A DNA stretch of 64,000 nt from Hymenobacter sublimis (GTDB taxonomy: Bacteria; Bacteroidota; Bacteroidia; Cytophagales; Hymenobacteraceae), in contig NZ_CP095848.1 in NCBI RefSeq assembly GCF_023101345.1, positions 1,425,501-1,489,500 of the forward strand, read 5' to 3'. Position 1 is the stretch's first letter; each line of letters starts with the position of its first letter. Under the pieces are notes generated by a model. That model was not told the origin of the DNA and did no database searches. It saw nothing but the letters and a program-made list of their open reading frames with translations. The position numbers were made by a program, and so were the translations under genes. Below, piece after piece: positions 53,489-61,604 of this stretch.

Positions 53489-54292
53489 TTAGGCTACCTT
53501 GGCGTAGGAGGCGGGGGTAGTAACCGCAAAAGCGGCGGGCGGCAGCGTGGCCACCAAGCTGGCGGAAGTTGCCAGGCGAGTCACCTCGCCAATGATGATG
53601 ATGGCCGGGGCGCCAATACCTGCTGCCGCGGCCAGGGCCGGCAGCTCCGCCACCGGGCCCGTTACCAGCTGAGCGTGGGGTAGTGTCCCGTTCTGCACGA
53701 TAGCCGCCGGCGTATCAGCCTGCCCATGTCGGCTGAATACATCTACAATAGCATCCAGCTCGCCCAAGCCCATGAGTAGCACGGTAGTAGCCTGGGAACG
53801 GGCCGCCTCCGCCACGCTACCTGACAACTCGCCGGTGGCCGTGGTGGCTGTAATTACCCGGAATCCTTCGCTCAGGCCCCGGTGCGTCACCGGAATGCCC
53901 ACACTGCCCGCCGCCGCTACTGCGCTGCTGATACCGGGCACGTAGTCAGTAGCCAACCCGTGCGCTTCGGCATACAGCATTTCCTCCCGACCCCGCCCAA
54001 ACACAAACGGGTCACCGCCTTTTAGCCGCACCACGTGCCCGTAGCGGTGAGCGTACTCCACAATCAGGGCGTTGATTTCGTCCTGCGAGTGGCTGCGCAT
54101 GCCCCGGCGCTTGCCCACCGGCACGGTTAGGGCCTCGGGGCGGGCGTGCTGGAGCAGGGCGTGATTGGCCAGGGCATCGTAGAGAATGACGTCGGCCTCG
54201 GCCAGCACCCGCGCGCCCTTGAGCGTGAGTAGCTCCGGGTCGCCAGGGCCGGCCCCGAGAACCGTAAGACGAGGTAGTTTGGTGAGGGGCAT
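53489..54292 (-). CDS. cobA: Uroporphyrinogen-III C-methyltransferase
   Basis: This 267-residue SAM-dependent methyltransferase has LTVLGAGPGDPELLTLKGARVL, DALANHALL, RLKGGDPFVFGRGREE and VPGISSAVAAAGSVGIPVTHRG. It makes precorrin-2, the substrate of the dehydrogenase domain of the fusion at 43934, so both steps of sirohaem synthesis lie in the cluster. The ATG at 54292 is chosen. The frame to 54385 partly reads through the adjacent repeat region. Confidence 0.94.
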   Translation of the reverse strand: MPLTKLPRLTVLGAGPGDPELLTLKGARVLAEADVILYDALANHALLQHARPEALTVPVGKRRGMRSHSQDEINALIVEYAHRYGHVVRLKGGDPFVFGRGREEMLYAEAHGLATDYVPGISSAVAAAGSVGIPVTHRGLSEGFRVITATTATGELSGSVAEAARSQATTVLLMGLGELDAIVDVFSRHGQADTPAAIVQNGTLPHAQLVTGPVAELPALAAAAGIGAPAIIIIGEVTRLATSASLVATLPPAAFAVTTPASYAKVA

Positions 54293-54356
54293 GGGGGTAG
54301 GAGAATGGTTGTCAGCAGAGTAGCTTGCTTGGGCCGCCTGGGCTCCGCCAAGAAGA

Positions 54357-54484
54357 GAGGCCCGAACGATGTAGAGATGCGACACTTCGCGTCTTGTCGT
54401 TGCTGACGTTGTGTATACTATGCGGTTCCTGGTCGTTCTGACGCCGAGACGCGAAGTGTCGCGTCTCTACATCGTTCGGGCCTC
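54357..54484. repeat. 38-bp near-perfect inverted repeat
   Basis: The arms 54357-54394 and 54447-54484 (GAGGCCCGAACGATGTAGAG... / ...CTCTACATCGTTCGGGCCTC) have a single mismatch and a 52-nt loop. It lies between cobA and cysN in the operon. Confidence 0.85.
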
Positions 54485-54533
54485 AACAAGCGAGATGCTT
54501 CCTGCGTCAGCCTGACGTTCGGCTGGCGTCACC

Positions 54534-55832
54534 TTAGATCGAAAAAGCTACCGGCGGGCCGATAGGTAGGGTGAAGTACTCCGAGTTAGCCGCTTCCACT
54601 AGGCCGGCGGCAACGGTATCGCCGGTAAGTTCATCGACTAGGATGAAGGAGCCGGAGGCGCGGTTTTCGAGGTAGGTATCCACGGCCAAAGGCAGGGCCG
54701 TTTTCAGCCGCACCCGCACGATGTCGTTGAGTTGGGCAGAGTCGGCGGCGTTGCGGGCGAAGGTGTGCACGTTCACCTTGTAGAGGATGGCCGGAATGGC
54801 CGCCTTCAACAGGGCCGAGTGGTGCTGCACCAGCAACTTACGGCCGGGCCACAGGGGCTGCTCGCTCATCCAGCACAGGGTGGCTTCCAGCTCGCGGGTG
54901 AGGGTAGGGGCCTCGGCCAGCGGCACGATGGAGTCGCCGCGGCTCACATCCACGTCGTCGCGCAGGCGGAGGACGACGGCCTGCGGCGCGGAGGCTGTTT
55001 CTACTTCCTGCTGACTTACTTCAATGGCCTCAATTTCCGACTCCAGGCCCGAAGGCAGCACCTTTACCCGGTCGCCGCGGCGGTACTGGCCGCTCTGAAT
55101 CTGGCCGGCGTAGCCGCGGTAATCGGGCAGCTCGGCAGTCTGGGGACGGATGACGTATTGCACCTGGAAGCGGGCCGGAGCGGCGGTTTCCGAAGCGCCG
55201 GGCACGCTTTCCAGGTGTTCGAGCAGGCTCGGGCCTGCGTACCAGGGTAGGTGCACCGAGCGCTTCACCACGTTGTCGCCGTTGAGGGCGCTGAGCGGAA
55301 TAGCCGTGGCCGCGGGCAGGTTGAAATGGTTGGTCAGCTCGGCGTAGTCGGTGGCAATTCGGGCGAAAACGGCTTCGTCGTAGCCCACTAAATCCATCTT
55401 ATTCACGGCCAGCACAAAGTGGCGGATGCCGAGCAGGGCGGCAATAAGCGTGTGGCGGCGGGTTTGCTCAATGACACCCTGGCGGGCATCCACCAGCACA
55501 ATGGCCAGGTCGGCGTTGCTGGCGCCGGTTACCATGTTGCGGGTGTACTGCACGTGGCCCGGCGCATCGGTGATGATGAACTTGCGACGCGGGGTAGTGA
55601 AATACTTGTAGGCCACATCAATGGTGATGCCCTGCTCGCGCTCGGCCCGCAGGCCATCCGTCAGCAAAGCCAAATCCACGGTGCCGTTGGAAGCCTGCCG
55701 CTTTTCCAGCGCCGCCAGCACGTCCAGCGACACGGATTCGGAATCGTAGAGCAAGCGGCCAATCAGCGTGCTTTTGCCATCGTCCACGCTGCCGCAAGTG
55801 ATAAATCGAAGAAGGTCCATTTGTTTAGACAT
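54534..55832 (-). CDS. cysN: Sulfate adenylyltransferase large subunit (GTPase)
   Basis: This 432-residue translational-GTPase-like protein has G1 GSVDDGKSTLIGRLLYD, the switch region EREQGITIDVAYKYF, G3 DAPGHVQYTRNM and G4 NKMDLV. It ends without an APS kinase domain, so it is CysN alone, not NodQ. With CysD it makes APS from sulfate and ATP. The ATG at 55832 is chosen, and an ATG at 55847 is possible. Sequence further upstream belongs to the repeat between cysN and cysD. Confidence 0.94.
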   Translation of the reverse strand: MSKQMDLLRFITCGSVDDGKSTLIGRLLYDSESVSLDVLAALEKRQASNGTVDLALLTDGLRAEREQGITIDVAYKYFTTPRRKFIITDAPGHVQYTRNMVTGASNADLAIVLVDARQGVIEQTRRHTLIAALLGIRHFVLAVNKMDLVGYDEAVFARIATDYAELTNHFNLPAATAIPLSALNGDNVVKRSVHLPWYAGPSLLEHLESVPGASETAAPARFQVQYVIRPQTAELPDYRGYAGQIQSGQYRRGDRVKVLPSGLESEIEAIEVSQQEVETASAPQAVVLRLRDDVDVSRGDSIVPLAEAPTLTRELEATLCWMSEQPLWPGRKLLVQHHSALLKAAIPAILYKVNVHTFARNAADSAQLNDIVRVRLKTALPLAVDTYLENRASGSFILVDELTGDTVAAGLVEAANSEYFTLPIGPPVAFSI

Positions 55833-55938
55833 GAGACTGTGAGACATGAGAAGTGAGATGGGTGAGTTCGAAAAAGAGGGTGGTCGACAGGTGCAAAGCC
55901 GGAACTGTCTCACCTCTCATGTCTCACAGTCTCACTTC
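55833..55938. repeat. Inverted repeat between cysD and cysN
   Basis: The left arm 55833-55866 (GAGACTGTGAGACATGAGAAG...) and right arm 55909-55938 (CTCACCTCTCATGTCTCACAGTC...) pair over about 30 bp. It overlaps alternative cysN start codons and ends 6 nt from the cysD stop. Confidence 0.75.
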
Positions 55939-55944
55939 TAATAA

Positions 55945-56856
55945 TCAGAAATAGCCGTTGCGCTTCCGGTCTTCCATGCCGGCTTCGGAGATGTTGTCGT
56001 CGAGGCGGGTGGCGCCCCGCTCGCTCACTTTGGCTAGCAGCAGGTCCTGGATGATGTCTTCCACGGTGCTGGCGTCGCTTTCCACGGCGGCGGTACAAGT
56101 CGAGTCGCCCACGGTGCGGAAGCGTACCTGCCGGGTCACGATTTCGTCGTCCTCATCGAGGCGCAGGTGCTCGGAAAGGCCCAGGAGTTGGCCGGTGGGC
56201 AGCACCACGCAGCGGCGCTCGTGGCCGAAGTAGATGTCGGGCAGGGCAATGTTTTCGCGCTGAATGTAGCGCCAGACGTCCAGCTCCGTCCAGTTCGAAA
56301 TCGGGAATACGCGCACGTTCTCACCTTTTTGAATGCGGCCGTTGTACACGTTCCAGAGCTCGGGGCGCTGGCGCTTGGGGTCCCACTGCCCAAACTCGTC
56401 GCGGACGGAGAAGATGCGTTCCTTGGCGCGGGCCTTCTCCTCGTCGCGGCGAGCCCCGCCGATGCAGGCGTCAAACTCAAACTCCTCGATTACCTCCAGC
56501 AGCGTGTAAGTCTGCAGCGGGTTGCGGCTGGGGTATTTGCCGCCCGGCTCGCGCAGGCGCTGCCGCTTGATGGTATCTTCCACCTTGCGCACAATCAGCT
56601 TTTCGCCCAACTGTTCGGCTAGTTGGTCGCGGTAGGCTAGCACTTCCGGGAAGTTGTGGCCGGTATCTACGTGCACCAGCGGGAAGGGGAAGCGGCCGGG
56701 CCGAAAGGCTTTTTCGGCCAAACGCGTCAACACGATGGAGTCTTTGCCACCCGAGAACAGCAGGGCTGGGCGCTCAAATTGGCCGGCTACTTCCCGCAGG
56801 ATGTGGATGGCTTCGGCTTCGAGCCGGTCGAGGTAATCAAAAGAGGAAGTACTCAT
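55945..56856 (-). CDS. cysD: Sulfate adenylyltransferase small subunit
   Basis: This 303-residue PP-loop ATP sulfurylase subunit has LLFSGGKDSIVLTRLAEKAF, VDTGHNFPEVLAYRD, CIGGARRDEEKARAKERIFS and ISNWTELDVWRYI. The C-terminus reads RKRNGYF, as in CysD. The ATG at 56856 is the family start. The longer frame to 56907 is not conserved. It forms a complex with CysN. Confidence 0.95.
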   Translation of the reverse strand: MSTSSFDYLDRLEAEAIHILREVAGQFERPALLFSGGKDSIVLTRLAEKAFRPGRFPFPLVHVDTGHNFPEVLAYRDQLAEQLGEKLIVRKVEDTIKRQRLREPGGKYPSRNPLQTYTLLEVIEEFEFDACIGGARRDEEKARAKERIFSVRDEFGQWDPKRQRPELWNVYNGRIQKGENVRVFPISNWTELDVWRYIQRENIALPDIYFGHERRCVVLPTGQLLGLSEHLRLDEDDEIVTRQVRFRTVGDSTCTAAVESDASTVEDIIQDLLLAKVSERGATRLDDNISEAGMEDRKRNGYF

Positions 56857-56895
56857 GTAGTTCTGGATGTCAGTTCTTAGCGCCGGAAAGTGTCC

Positions 56896-57030
56896 GTGTG
56901 ACCCCACCCCAACCCCTCCCCGGTGGGAAGGGGCTTCGGTTACTTTGGTTTGGCAACGCTACCAGTCAAAATCGTTGTGGTACTAGCATAAGCCCCTCCC
57001 CACCGGGGTGGGGTTGGGGTGGGGTCACAC
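56896..57030. repeat. Long inverted repeat, second copy of the dispersed element
   Basis: Arms of about 40 bp (56896-56935 and 56990-57030, GTGTGACCCCACCCCAACCC... / ...GGGTTGGGGTGGGGTCACAC) flank a 54-nt loop. The right arm runs over the last codons of cysH. Same orientation and loop as 51452-51582, 5.4 kb away. Confidence 0.8.
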
Positions 57031-57792
57031 GGGCTCTACCACCGGGTCGGGGCCATTGTGGTGGGCGGTGGCGTGCAGGCCACACTCTTTGGCCGAAAGG
57101 TCTTCCCACCACCAGCGGCCAGCGCGGAAGTCCTCGCCGGGGCGGATGGCGCGGGTGCACGGGGCGCACCCAATGCTCACGAAGCCCTGTTGGTGCAGCG
57201 TATTCACCGGCACGTTGTGTTCCTTGGTGAAGGCCACGGCTTGGTCCCAGGTCCAGTCGAACAGGGGGTGAATCTTCACCAGGTTGTGGGCCACGTCCCA
57301 TTCCACCGGGTCCATGGTTTGGCGGTTTTGCGACTGCTCGGCGCGGATGCCCGTAACCCAGGCCGCCTTGCCAGCCAGGGCCCGATTCAGGGGTTCCACC
57401 TTGCGAATAAAGCAGCATTCCTTGCGGTTATCCACGCTTTCGTAGAAGCTATTCGGGCCTTTCGCTAGCATCAGCTGCTCTACATTTTCCCGCTGGGGGT
57501 AGTACACCGCAATGGGCTGGCCGTACTTCAGCAAGGTCTTATTCCAGGTGGCGTAGGTTTCCTGAAAATTGCGGCCCGTGTCGAGGGTGAACACCTGAAT
57601 GGGCAACTCGTGGGCAAAAATCAGGTGGCTGATGAGTTGGTCTTCTAGACCGAAGGAGGTCGAGAAAACGGCTTGCTCGGGGAAGTACTCCGCCACGAGG
57701 CGCAGCCGCTCCAAGGCCGAAGCCTGGATTAGCCGGGGGCGCAGGTCGTCCAGCAACGCGTGGACGGCCGGCGCAGCAGTTGCTGCGGACAT
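57025..57792 (-). CDS. cysH: Assimilatory adenylylsulfate (APS) reductase
   Basis: This 255-residue protein has a PP-loop-like N-terminal region (FSTSFGLEDQLI, FTLDTGRNFQETY). The iron-sulfur cysteines are Cys126-Cys127 (KECCFIRK) and Cys209/Cys212 (GCAPC), and the catalytic Cys237 is in KECGLH. The CC...CxxC pattern marks the APS-using type, which agrees with the absence of APS kinase (cysC) here. It is the first enzyme gene of the operon, about 210 nt after the Cys-rich leader ORF. Confidence 0.95.
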   Translation of the reverse strand: MSAATAAPAVHALLDDLRPRLIQASALERLRLVAEYFPEQAVFSTSFGLEDQLISHLIFAHELPIQVFTLDTGRNFQETYATWNKTLLKYGQPIAVYYPQRENVEQLMLAKGPNSFYESVDNRKECCFIRKVEPLNRALAGKAAWVTGIRAEQSQNRQTMDPVEWDVAHNLVKIHPLFDWTWDQAVAFTKEHNVPVNTLHQQGFVSIGCAPCTRAIRPGEDFRAGRWWWEDLSAKECGLHATAHHNGPDPVVEPV

Positions 57793-57906
57793 ATCAGAAG
57801 AAAGGAAGGGAAACCGACGTTGTAGGCGCGGATTTCAGCCAAACAAAGGCCCTGGCACAGGATAGCGGCGCTGCTACGGGCAGCAACTAGCTAGAAAACA
57901 GCCGGG

Positions 57907-57975
57907 CGAAAAGGTGGGCGTGCGCCGAAACCTGACTACACGAAAGAGCCGTGTCAGCCGCGTAGCAGGGCGCAC
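57907..57975 (-). terminator. Putative attenuator hairpin upstream of cysH
   Basis: On the minus strand, GTGCGCC / GGCGCAC (57969-57975 and 57920-57926) forms an outer stem. An inner stem CTGACACG / CGTGTAGTCAG has one bulge. It is followed by CCTTTTC. It begins 28 nt after the leader-ORF stop. The similar position of a hairpin in the other leader supports attenuation, but the fold was not calculated. Confidence 0.45.
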
Positions 57976-58003
57976 AAACCAGAAGAAAGGAGGTTGGAAG
58001 CGC

Positions 58004-58099
58004 TTAGCAACAACACGGCATGCCCAACATGGCACAACACCCATGCTGTAGTGCAGAGGCGGTGGCGGATGCGGCGGCGGAGTTGGACAAGCGGTTCAC
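58004..58099 (-). CDS. Cysteine-rich leader peptide ORF (31 codons)
   Basis: A GTG 6 nt after the riboswitch P1 opens 31 codons and ends in three consecutive Cys codons (TGT TGT TGC, residues 29-31) directly before the TAA. A second Cys pair lies at residues 21-22. The body is Ala/Ser-rich and differs fully from the 42033 leader, while position, start codon and ending agree. The likely role is to sense charged tRNA-Cys during translation and control transcription into cysH-cysD-cysN and the rest. Confidence 0.72.
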   Translation of the reverse strand: MNRLSNSAAASATASALQHGCCAMLGMPCCC

Positions 58100-58105
58100 G
58101 GCTAG

Positions 58106-58203
58106 TTGTTTTTATATGGTCAGGAGTTGGCACCGTTTCGGATGGTCCGCTGGTTGCCGGCGTTTCGTCGAGCCTGTCTCTCCGCGCCTCTGTATAAAAA
58201 CAA
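58106..58203 (-). ncRNA. SAM-I (S-box) riboswitch of the sulfate assimilation operon
   Basis: On the minus strand the P1 stem TTGTTTTTATA / TATAAAAACAA (58193-58203 and 58106-58116) is identical to that at 41928. The core contains CAGAGGCGCGGAGAGACAGG, CCGGCAACC and GGTGCCAACTCCTGACC. Even sequence upstream (CCCACAAAGGA before P1) resembles the other copy, so the two leaders probably arose by duplication. High SAM should reduce expression of the operon. Confidence 0.9.
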
Positions 58204-58230
58204 TCCTTTGTGGGTAAAGAATTGGTAGGG

Positions 58231-58263
58231 CAAAAGTAGTGGTCAGAATTTTACACTACCAAA
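58231..58263 (-). promoter_or_regulatory. Promoter of the sulfate assimilation operon
   Basis: On the minus strand, TTTG (58260-58263), a 21-nt spacer and TACTTTTG (58231-58238) match the Bacteroidota promoter, about 28 nt upstream of the riboswitch. The region 58264-58511 has no further gene. Confidence 0.65.
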
Positions 58264-58511
58264 TTTTATTTTTTCTGCAGTAGCGTTTTCCCAGCCCGGA
58301 CGGGTCACTACAGCGAGAGTGGTAGGACTAGACGGGAGGGCGTGCCTAGCGGAAATATTGAAAATTGCTGGGGTCGTTTGCTAGCTGCATTAACTACCCC
58401 TTTTTTAGCTGAAACCAGCCATTGAAATAAGATAGGTACGGAAAGCTACAACTCTGCAGTTGCCGTTTGAGCGTAGTTTGATCTTAAGAACTATATGCGG
58501 ATTGTACAACT

Positions 58512-59996
58512 TTACTTTTCTGAAAAACGCGCCCGAAGTTTTTCTAAAAATAAAGTGGCTTCGGGTGAAGATTTAGTAGCCAAAATCAGGGTAGCGTAGG
58601 CCACGGTTAGCACGGTGGAGCGCAACAGCATAGTGAGTAGTGACGAAGCCAGCGTGGGCATGAGCCAGCCAGCTACCCCGGCAACGGCCGCAATGCCCAG
58701 AATCAACGGGATGCGCCACGTAAACGGCTGCATGCGGTAGCTGTGCCACACAAACCAGGTACGGGCCACATTGATGCTTACCTGAGCCACGCAGGCAGCT
58801 ACCGCAGCCCCCACCATGCCCAGGCGCGGAATCAGTAATCCGTTGAGTAGAATAGTAAGCACGGCCAGCGACACGTTGAAAATCAGATCGTAGCGGTAGC
58901 GGGGAGAGGTTACCACCATCAAGCCGTTGACGCCCGTGATGCCGTCGAAGAGTTTGCTACCCAGTAACAGCAGCACTACCACCGTGCCTTCGGCGTAGCG
59001 GGCATTGCGCATCAGGGAGTAGATAAAGTCCAGGTTCAGGCTGATACCCAGAAATAAAAAACAACCCAACAGTGTGTTGAGGCGGGTAGCGCGGCGGTAG
59101 AAATCGGCCATGCGGGGCAGATCCTGCTGCTTCCAATAGTCGGCCAACAGGGGAAAGGCTATCTTGTTGAGCGAGCGAGCCGGAATAGCCAGGGCCGTGC
59201 TAATGTTGCTGGCCACCACGTAAATGCCAGCCGCCGCCACGCTCACCTGCGCGCCTACCATCAAGGTATCAATGTACAGGATAATACTGCCCGACAGGCT
59301 TCCGAGCAGAGTAAAGGCGCCCATGCCCAGCATCTCGCGCAGGGGCCGTACCGCGAGTACCTGCCGCGTAGGTCGCCAGTGCAGCTCCCCAATGGCGGCT
59401 ACGTAACCCGTTAGCAGCAGGGCCAGGGCGCTGTTCACGCCCACAAACCACAACACATAACCCGTAAACGAGAGGTAGCCCAAGCCAAACAGAAACGCAC
59501 CCGCTACAATCAGAACCCGCAGCAGAATATCCTGCACGAAGGAGGAAAAAGCCGTGTGATACAGCGCCTTTAAGTAGGCGTCCTGCACCGAGTACAGCAT
59601 GGTGAAGAAGGCCAGCACGGCGCCCCAGGTGTAGTAGGGCGCGAGCAGGGGCGCATCGCGGCCGTACCAGGGCAGGAGCAGGGGTTCCCCCAGGAAATAC
59701 AGGGCCGTGACTACGGCAAATCCTAGCAAGGGCACGCCCACAAGTAGCGGCAGAAACCCCCGGTGGCCCGATTCCGGGTGGCGGAAGTAGGGAAAAAACC
59801 GGATGCCCACGCTGGCAAAGCCAAAGGCCGCAATTTGGGCGTACAGCGTGGCTACTGAGGCTAGCGTGGCCGTCACGCCCAACTGCTGGGGCTCCAGAAA
59901 ATTAGGCAGCACCAGGGCCGTGCTTACAAAGCCTAGCGCCAGCCCGATGTAGGAAATAATGGTGTTGCGCAGCCCCTGCCGCTGAACGATACCCAA
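58512..59996 (-). CDS. Polysaccharide flippase (Wzx/MATE-like)
   Basis: This protein of about 494 residues has twelve to fourteen membrane helices, starting QRQGLRNTIISYIGLALGFVS, which is the usual start of Wzx-type flippases in Bacteroidota. It moves lipid-linked oligosaccharide units across the inner membrane. The TTG at 59996 is preferred. The ATG at 60083 would add about 29 His/Ser/Thr-rich residues encoded by the adjacent inverted repeat. The next genes upstream on the same strand are glycan genes. Confidence 0.87.
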   Translation of the reverse strand: MGIVQRQGLRNTIISYIGLALGFVSTALVLPNFLEPQQLGVTATLASVATLYAQIAAFGFASVGIRFFPYFRHPESGHRGFLPLLVGVPLLGFAVVTALYFLGEPLLLPWYGRDAPLLAPYYTWGAVLAFFTMLYSVQDAYLKALYHTAFSSFVQDILLRVLIVAGAFLFGLGYLSFTGYVLWFVGVNSALALLLTGYVAAIGELHWRPTRQVLAVRPLREMLGMGAFTLLGSLSGSIILYIDTLMVGAQVSVAAAGIYVVASNISTALAIPARSLNKIAFPLLADYWKQQDLPRMADFYRRATRLNTLLGCFLFLGISLNLDFIYSLMRNARYAEGTVVVLLLLGSKLFDGITGVNGLMVVTSPRYRYDLIFNVSLAVLTILLNGLLIPRLGMVGAAVAACVAQVSINVARTWFVWHSYRMQPFTWRIPLILGIAAVAGVAGWLMPTLASSLLTMLLRSTVLTVAYATLILATKSSPEATLFLEKLRARFSEK

Positions 59997-60023
59997 GTGG
60001 TGAACTAGTGAGGTGGTAAGGTG

Positions 60024-60124
60024 GTGAGATGGTAAACTAGTGAAATGGTGAGGTTGACGTTCTGTTTGCACAAGTGACGCCATCTGAACATCAACCTCAC
60101 CTTTTCACTAGTTCACCATCTCAC
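60024..60124. repeat. 38-bp inverted repeat of the ACTAGTTCACCATCTCAC type
   Basis: The arms 60024-60061 and 60087-60124 pair with three mismatches around a 25-nt loop. The left arm reads into the flippase frame if the upstream start is used. The right arm contains the last codons and stop of the deacetylase-like gene. Confidence 0.8.
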
Positions 60125-61550
60125 AGACATCCTGGCCGTTAACGAAGGCCACGTTGCGGCTGCGAAGGTACTCCATGATTTCGGCGAACTGGCGGGGGCC
60201 CGTGGTTTCGTTGGCCGGGTCAAAGTTCTCGTTGTGCCAAAGCACCGTGCATACGCCGCCAAACCGCTCAATTTCCTGCAGCATGGGCGTCAGGGCTGGC
60301 AGAATTTCCGCCGGGGCTAGCTGCAGGTAGCGCGGATGGTGGAGAGTAGCGTCCATCACGTTGAGCGGAATTTCGAGAAATTTAGATGTCTGAATAGAGT
60401 TTTTTGGTCCCAGGGTAAAGAAAGCCGGTGCTTCTGATAGTAGCGTATAGAGCCTCATTTGCGGAGGATTAACAGTAAAAGAATCAGCATTAAAATTGAA
60501 AGGATAGAACGGCAGGCAGTAGGAATTTCGAAAGCCAAAGTGCTCGGCGAAGCCTAGTGTCGAGTCATAAGTGAAATTATCCATACTGAGTAAGGTGGGA
60601 GTAATGCGTGGCTCCCAACTCAGATAATGGAATCGGATACCGCTACACGGTACCGGAATTTTAAGCCAATCGGTTTTTAGCTTTCCTCCATGCATTGCCG
60701 TGCCCAGACCTGCGTGCAGACCTACTTCCGCATCTTGGATAGCGGCTGCGGCTTTAGGCCACACCTTCCGCAGTTTGTAATCGGCGTTAGGTGTACCGCT
60801 TGCGGCCGGCCGGTGTTCAGGTAAGAAGAAGAACGTGCTTTTGGCCCCGTAGCTGGTCACCGTTTCCTGCACCTGTTGGAGGTTGTCCCAGGCGTCGGGG
60901 GTAGTGAAATGTCGCCACAGCTGGCGCCCGAAACTTAAGAGCCGGCCTTGGCGCAGAGCAGCTTTGGCGGGCGCTTTCCAGGCGCTCTGCAAGTTGTCGA
61001 CGTCGTGGGTGATGAAGGCGGCCCAAGTGGCGCCATTGGGCCAGCAGCGGGGCCGTAGGGATTTACCTGAAACGTGCTCGACGGCGGTTTTCAGTACGTC
61101 GAAATAGTAGTTTACCACCGGAATAGTCACGAAGCCATAGCGGTGCTGCACGCTGGCGGCGTAGGGGAAGCGGCCGTGCTGGTCCCGTTCTTCTGAAAAA
61201 AACTCCTGCCAGCCGCTAAGCAGGTAGAAAGCTGCCGAAAGGATGTCGGCGTGAATAAGCGCGTGGCCGTTAGAAAGCAGCTCTAAAAGTGGTTTCTGCG
61301 GCTCAGAATCAAAGAAAATGGGAATTTGCTGACCCTGCCACTCCCGCCAAGTAGGTTCCGGGGGGTAGGGCTGCTGCTGCTTGAAAAAGCTCCCGGCGGC
61401 TTCTGCTATTTCAATGTGCGGCTGCGTGTGAGCGTAGCCGATAGAAACCAGTGGCACGACTTCATACGCCAGTCGGAAGTGCCGAAGCACGTAGGCAATG
61501 CGGGTTTCTGCGGCAACAGGAGCCACTGCGGGAAGCGGGGGAGGCAGCAT
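60108..61550 (-). CDS. Polysaccharide deacetylase-like protein (DUF7033 type)
   Basis: This protein of about 480 residues has a domain in the first third with IPIFFDSEPQKPLLELLSNGHALIHADILSAAFYLLSGWQE. A NodB-like deacetylase region follows, with AAFITHDVDNL (the HD metal pair), a FFFLPEH strand, EVGLHAGLGTAM and TVLWHNENFDP near the end. It probably modifies a surface glycan. The start is uncertain: ATG at 61550 or an upstream one at 61577. The last codons lie in the repeat at 60024-60124. No signal peptide is evident. Confidence 0.75.
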   Translation of the reverse strand: MLPPPLPAVAPVAAETRIAYVLRHFRLAYEVVPLVSIGYAHTQPHIEIAEAAGSFFKQQQPYPPEPTWREWQGQQIPIFFDSEPQKPLLELLSNGHALIHADILSAAFYLLSGWQEFFSEERDQHGRFPYAASVQHRYGFVTIPVVNYYFDVLKTAVEHVSGKSLRPRCWPNGATWAAFITHDVDNLQSAWKAPAKAALRQGRLLSFGRQLWRHFTTPDAWDNLQQVQETVTSYGAKSTFFFLPEHRPAASGTPNADYKLRKVWPKAAAAIQDAEVGLHAGLGTAMHGGKLKTDWLKIPVPCSGIRFHYLSWEPRITPTLLSMDNFTYDSTLGFAEHFGFRNSYCLPFYPFNFNADSFTVNPPQMRLYTLLSEAPAFFTLGPKNSIQTSKFLEIPLNVMDATLHHPRYLQLAPAEILPALTPMLQEIERFGGVCTVLWHNENFDPANETTGPRQFAEIMEYLRSRNVAFVNGQDVCEMVN

Positions 61551-61604
61551 AGCTGCAAAGTAAGCCAGATGGCGCAACTCTATCTTCCTCCTCTAGCCGC
61601 CGCG

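Noticed and set aside
51452..57030. Composite transposon bounded by two repeats
   Set aside because: The repeats are in direct orientation, enclose only metabolic genes, and no transposase is present.
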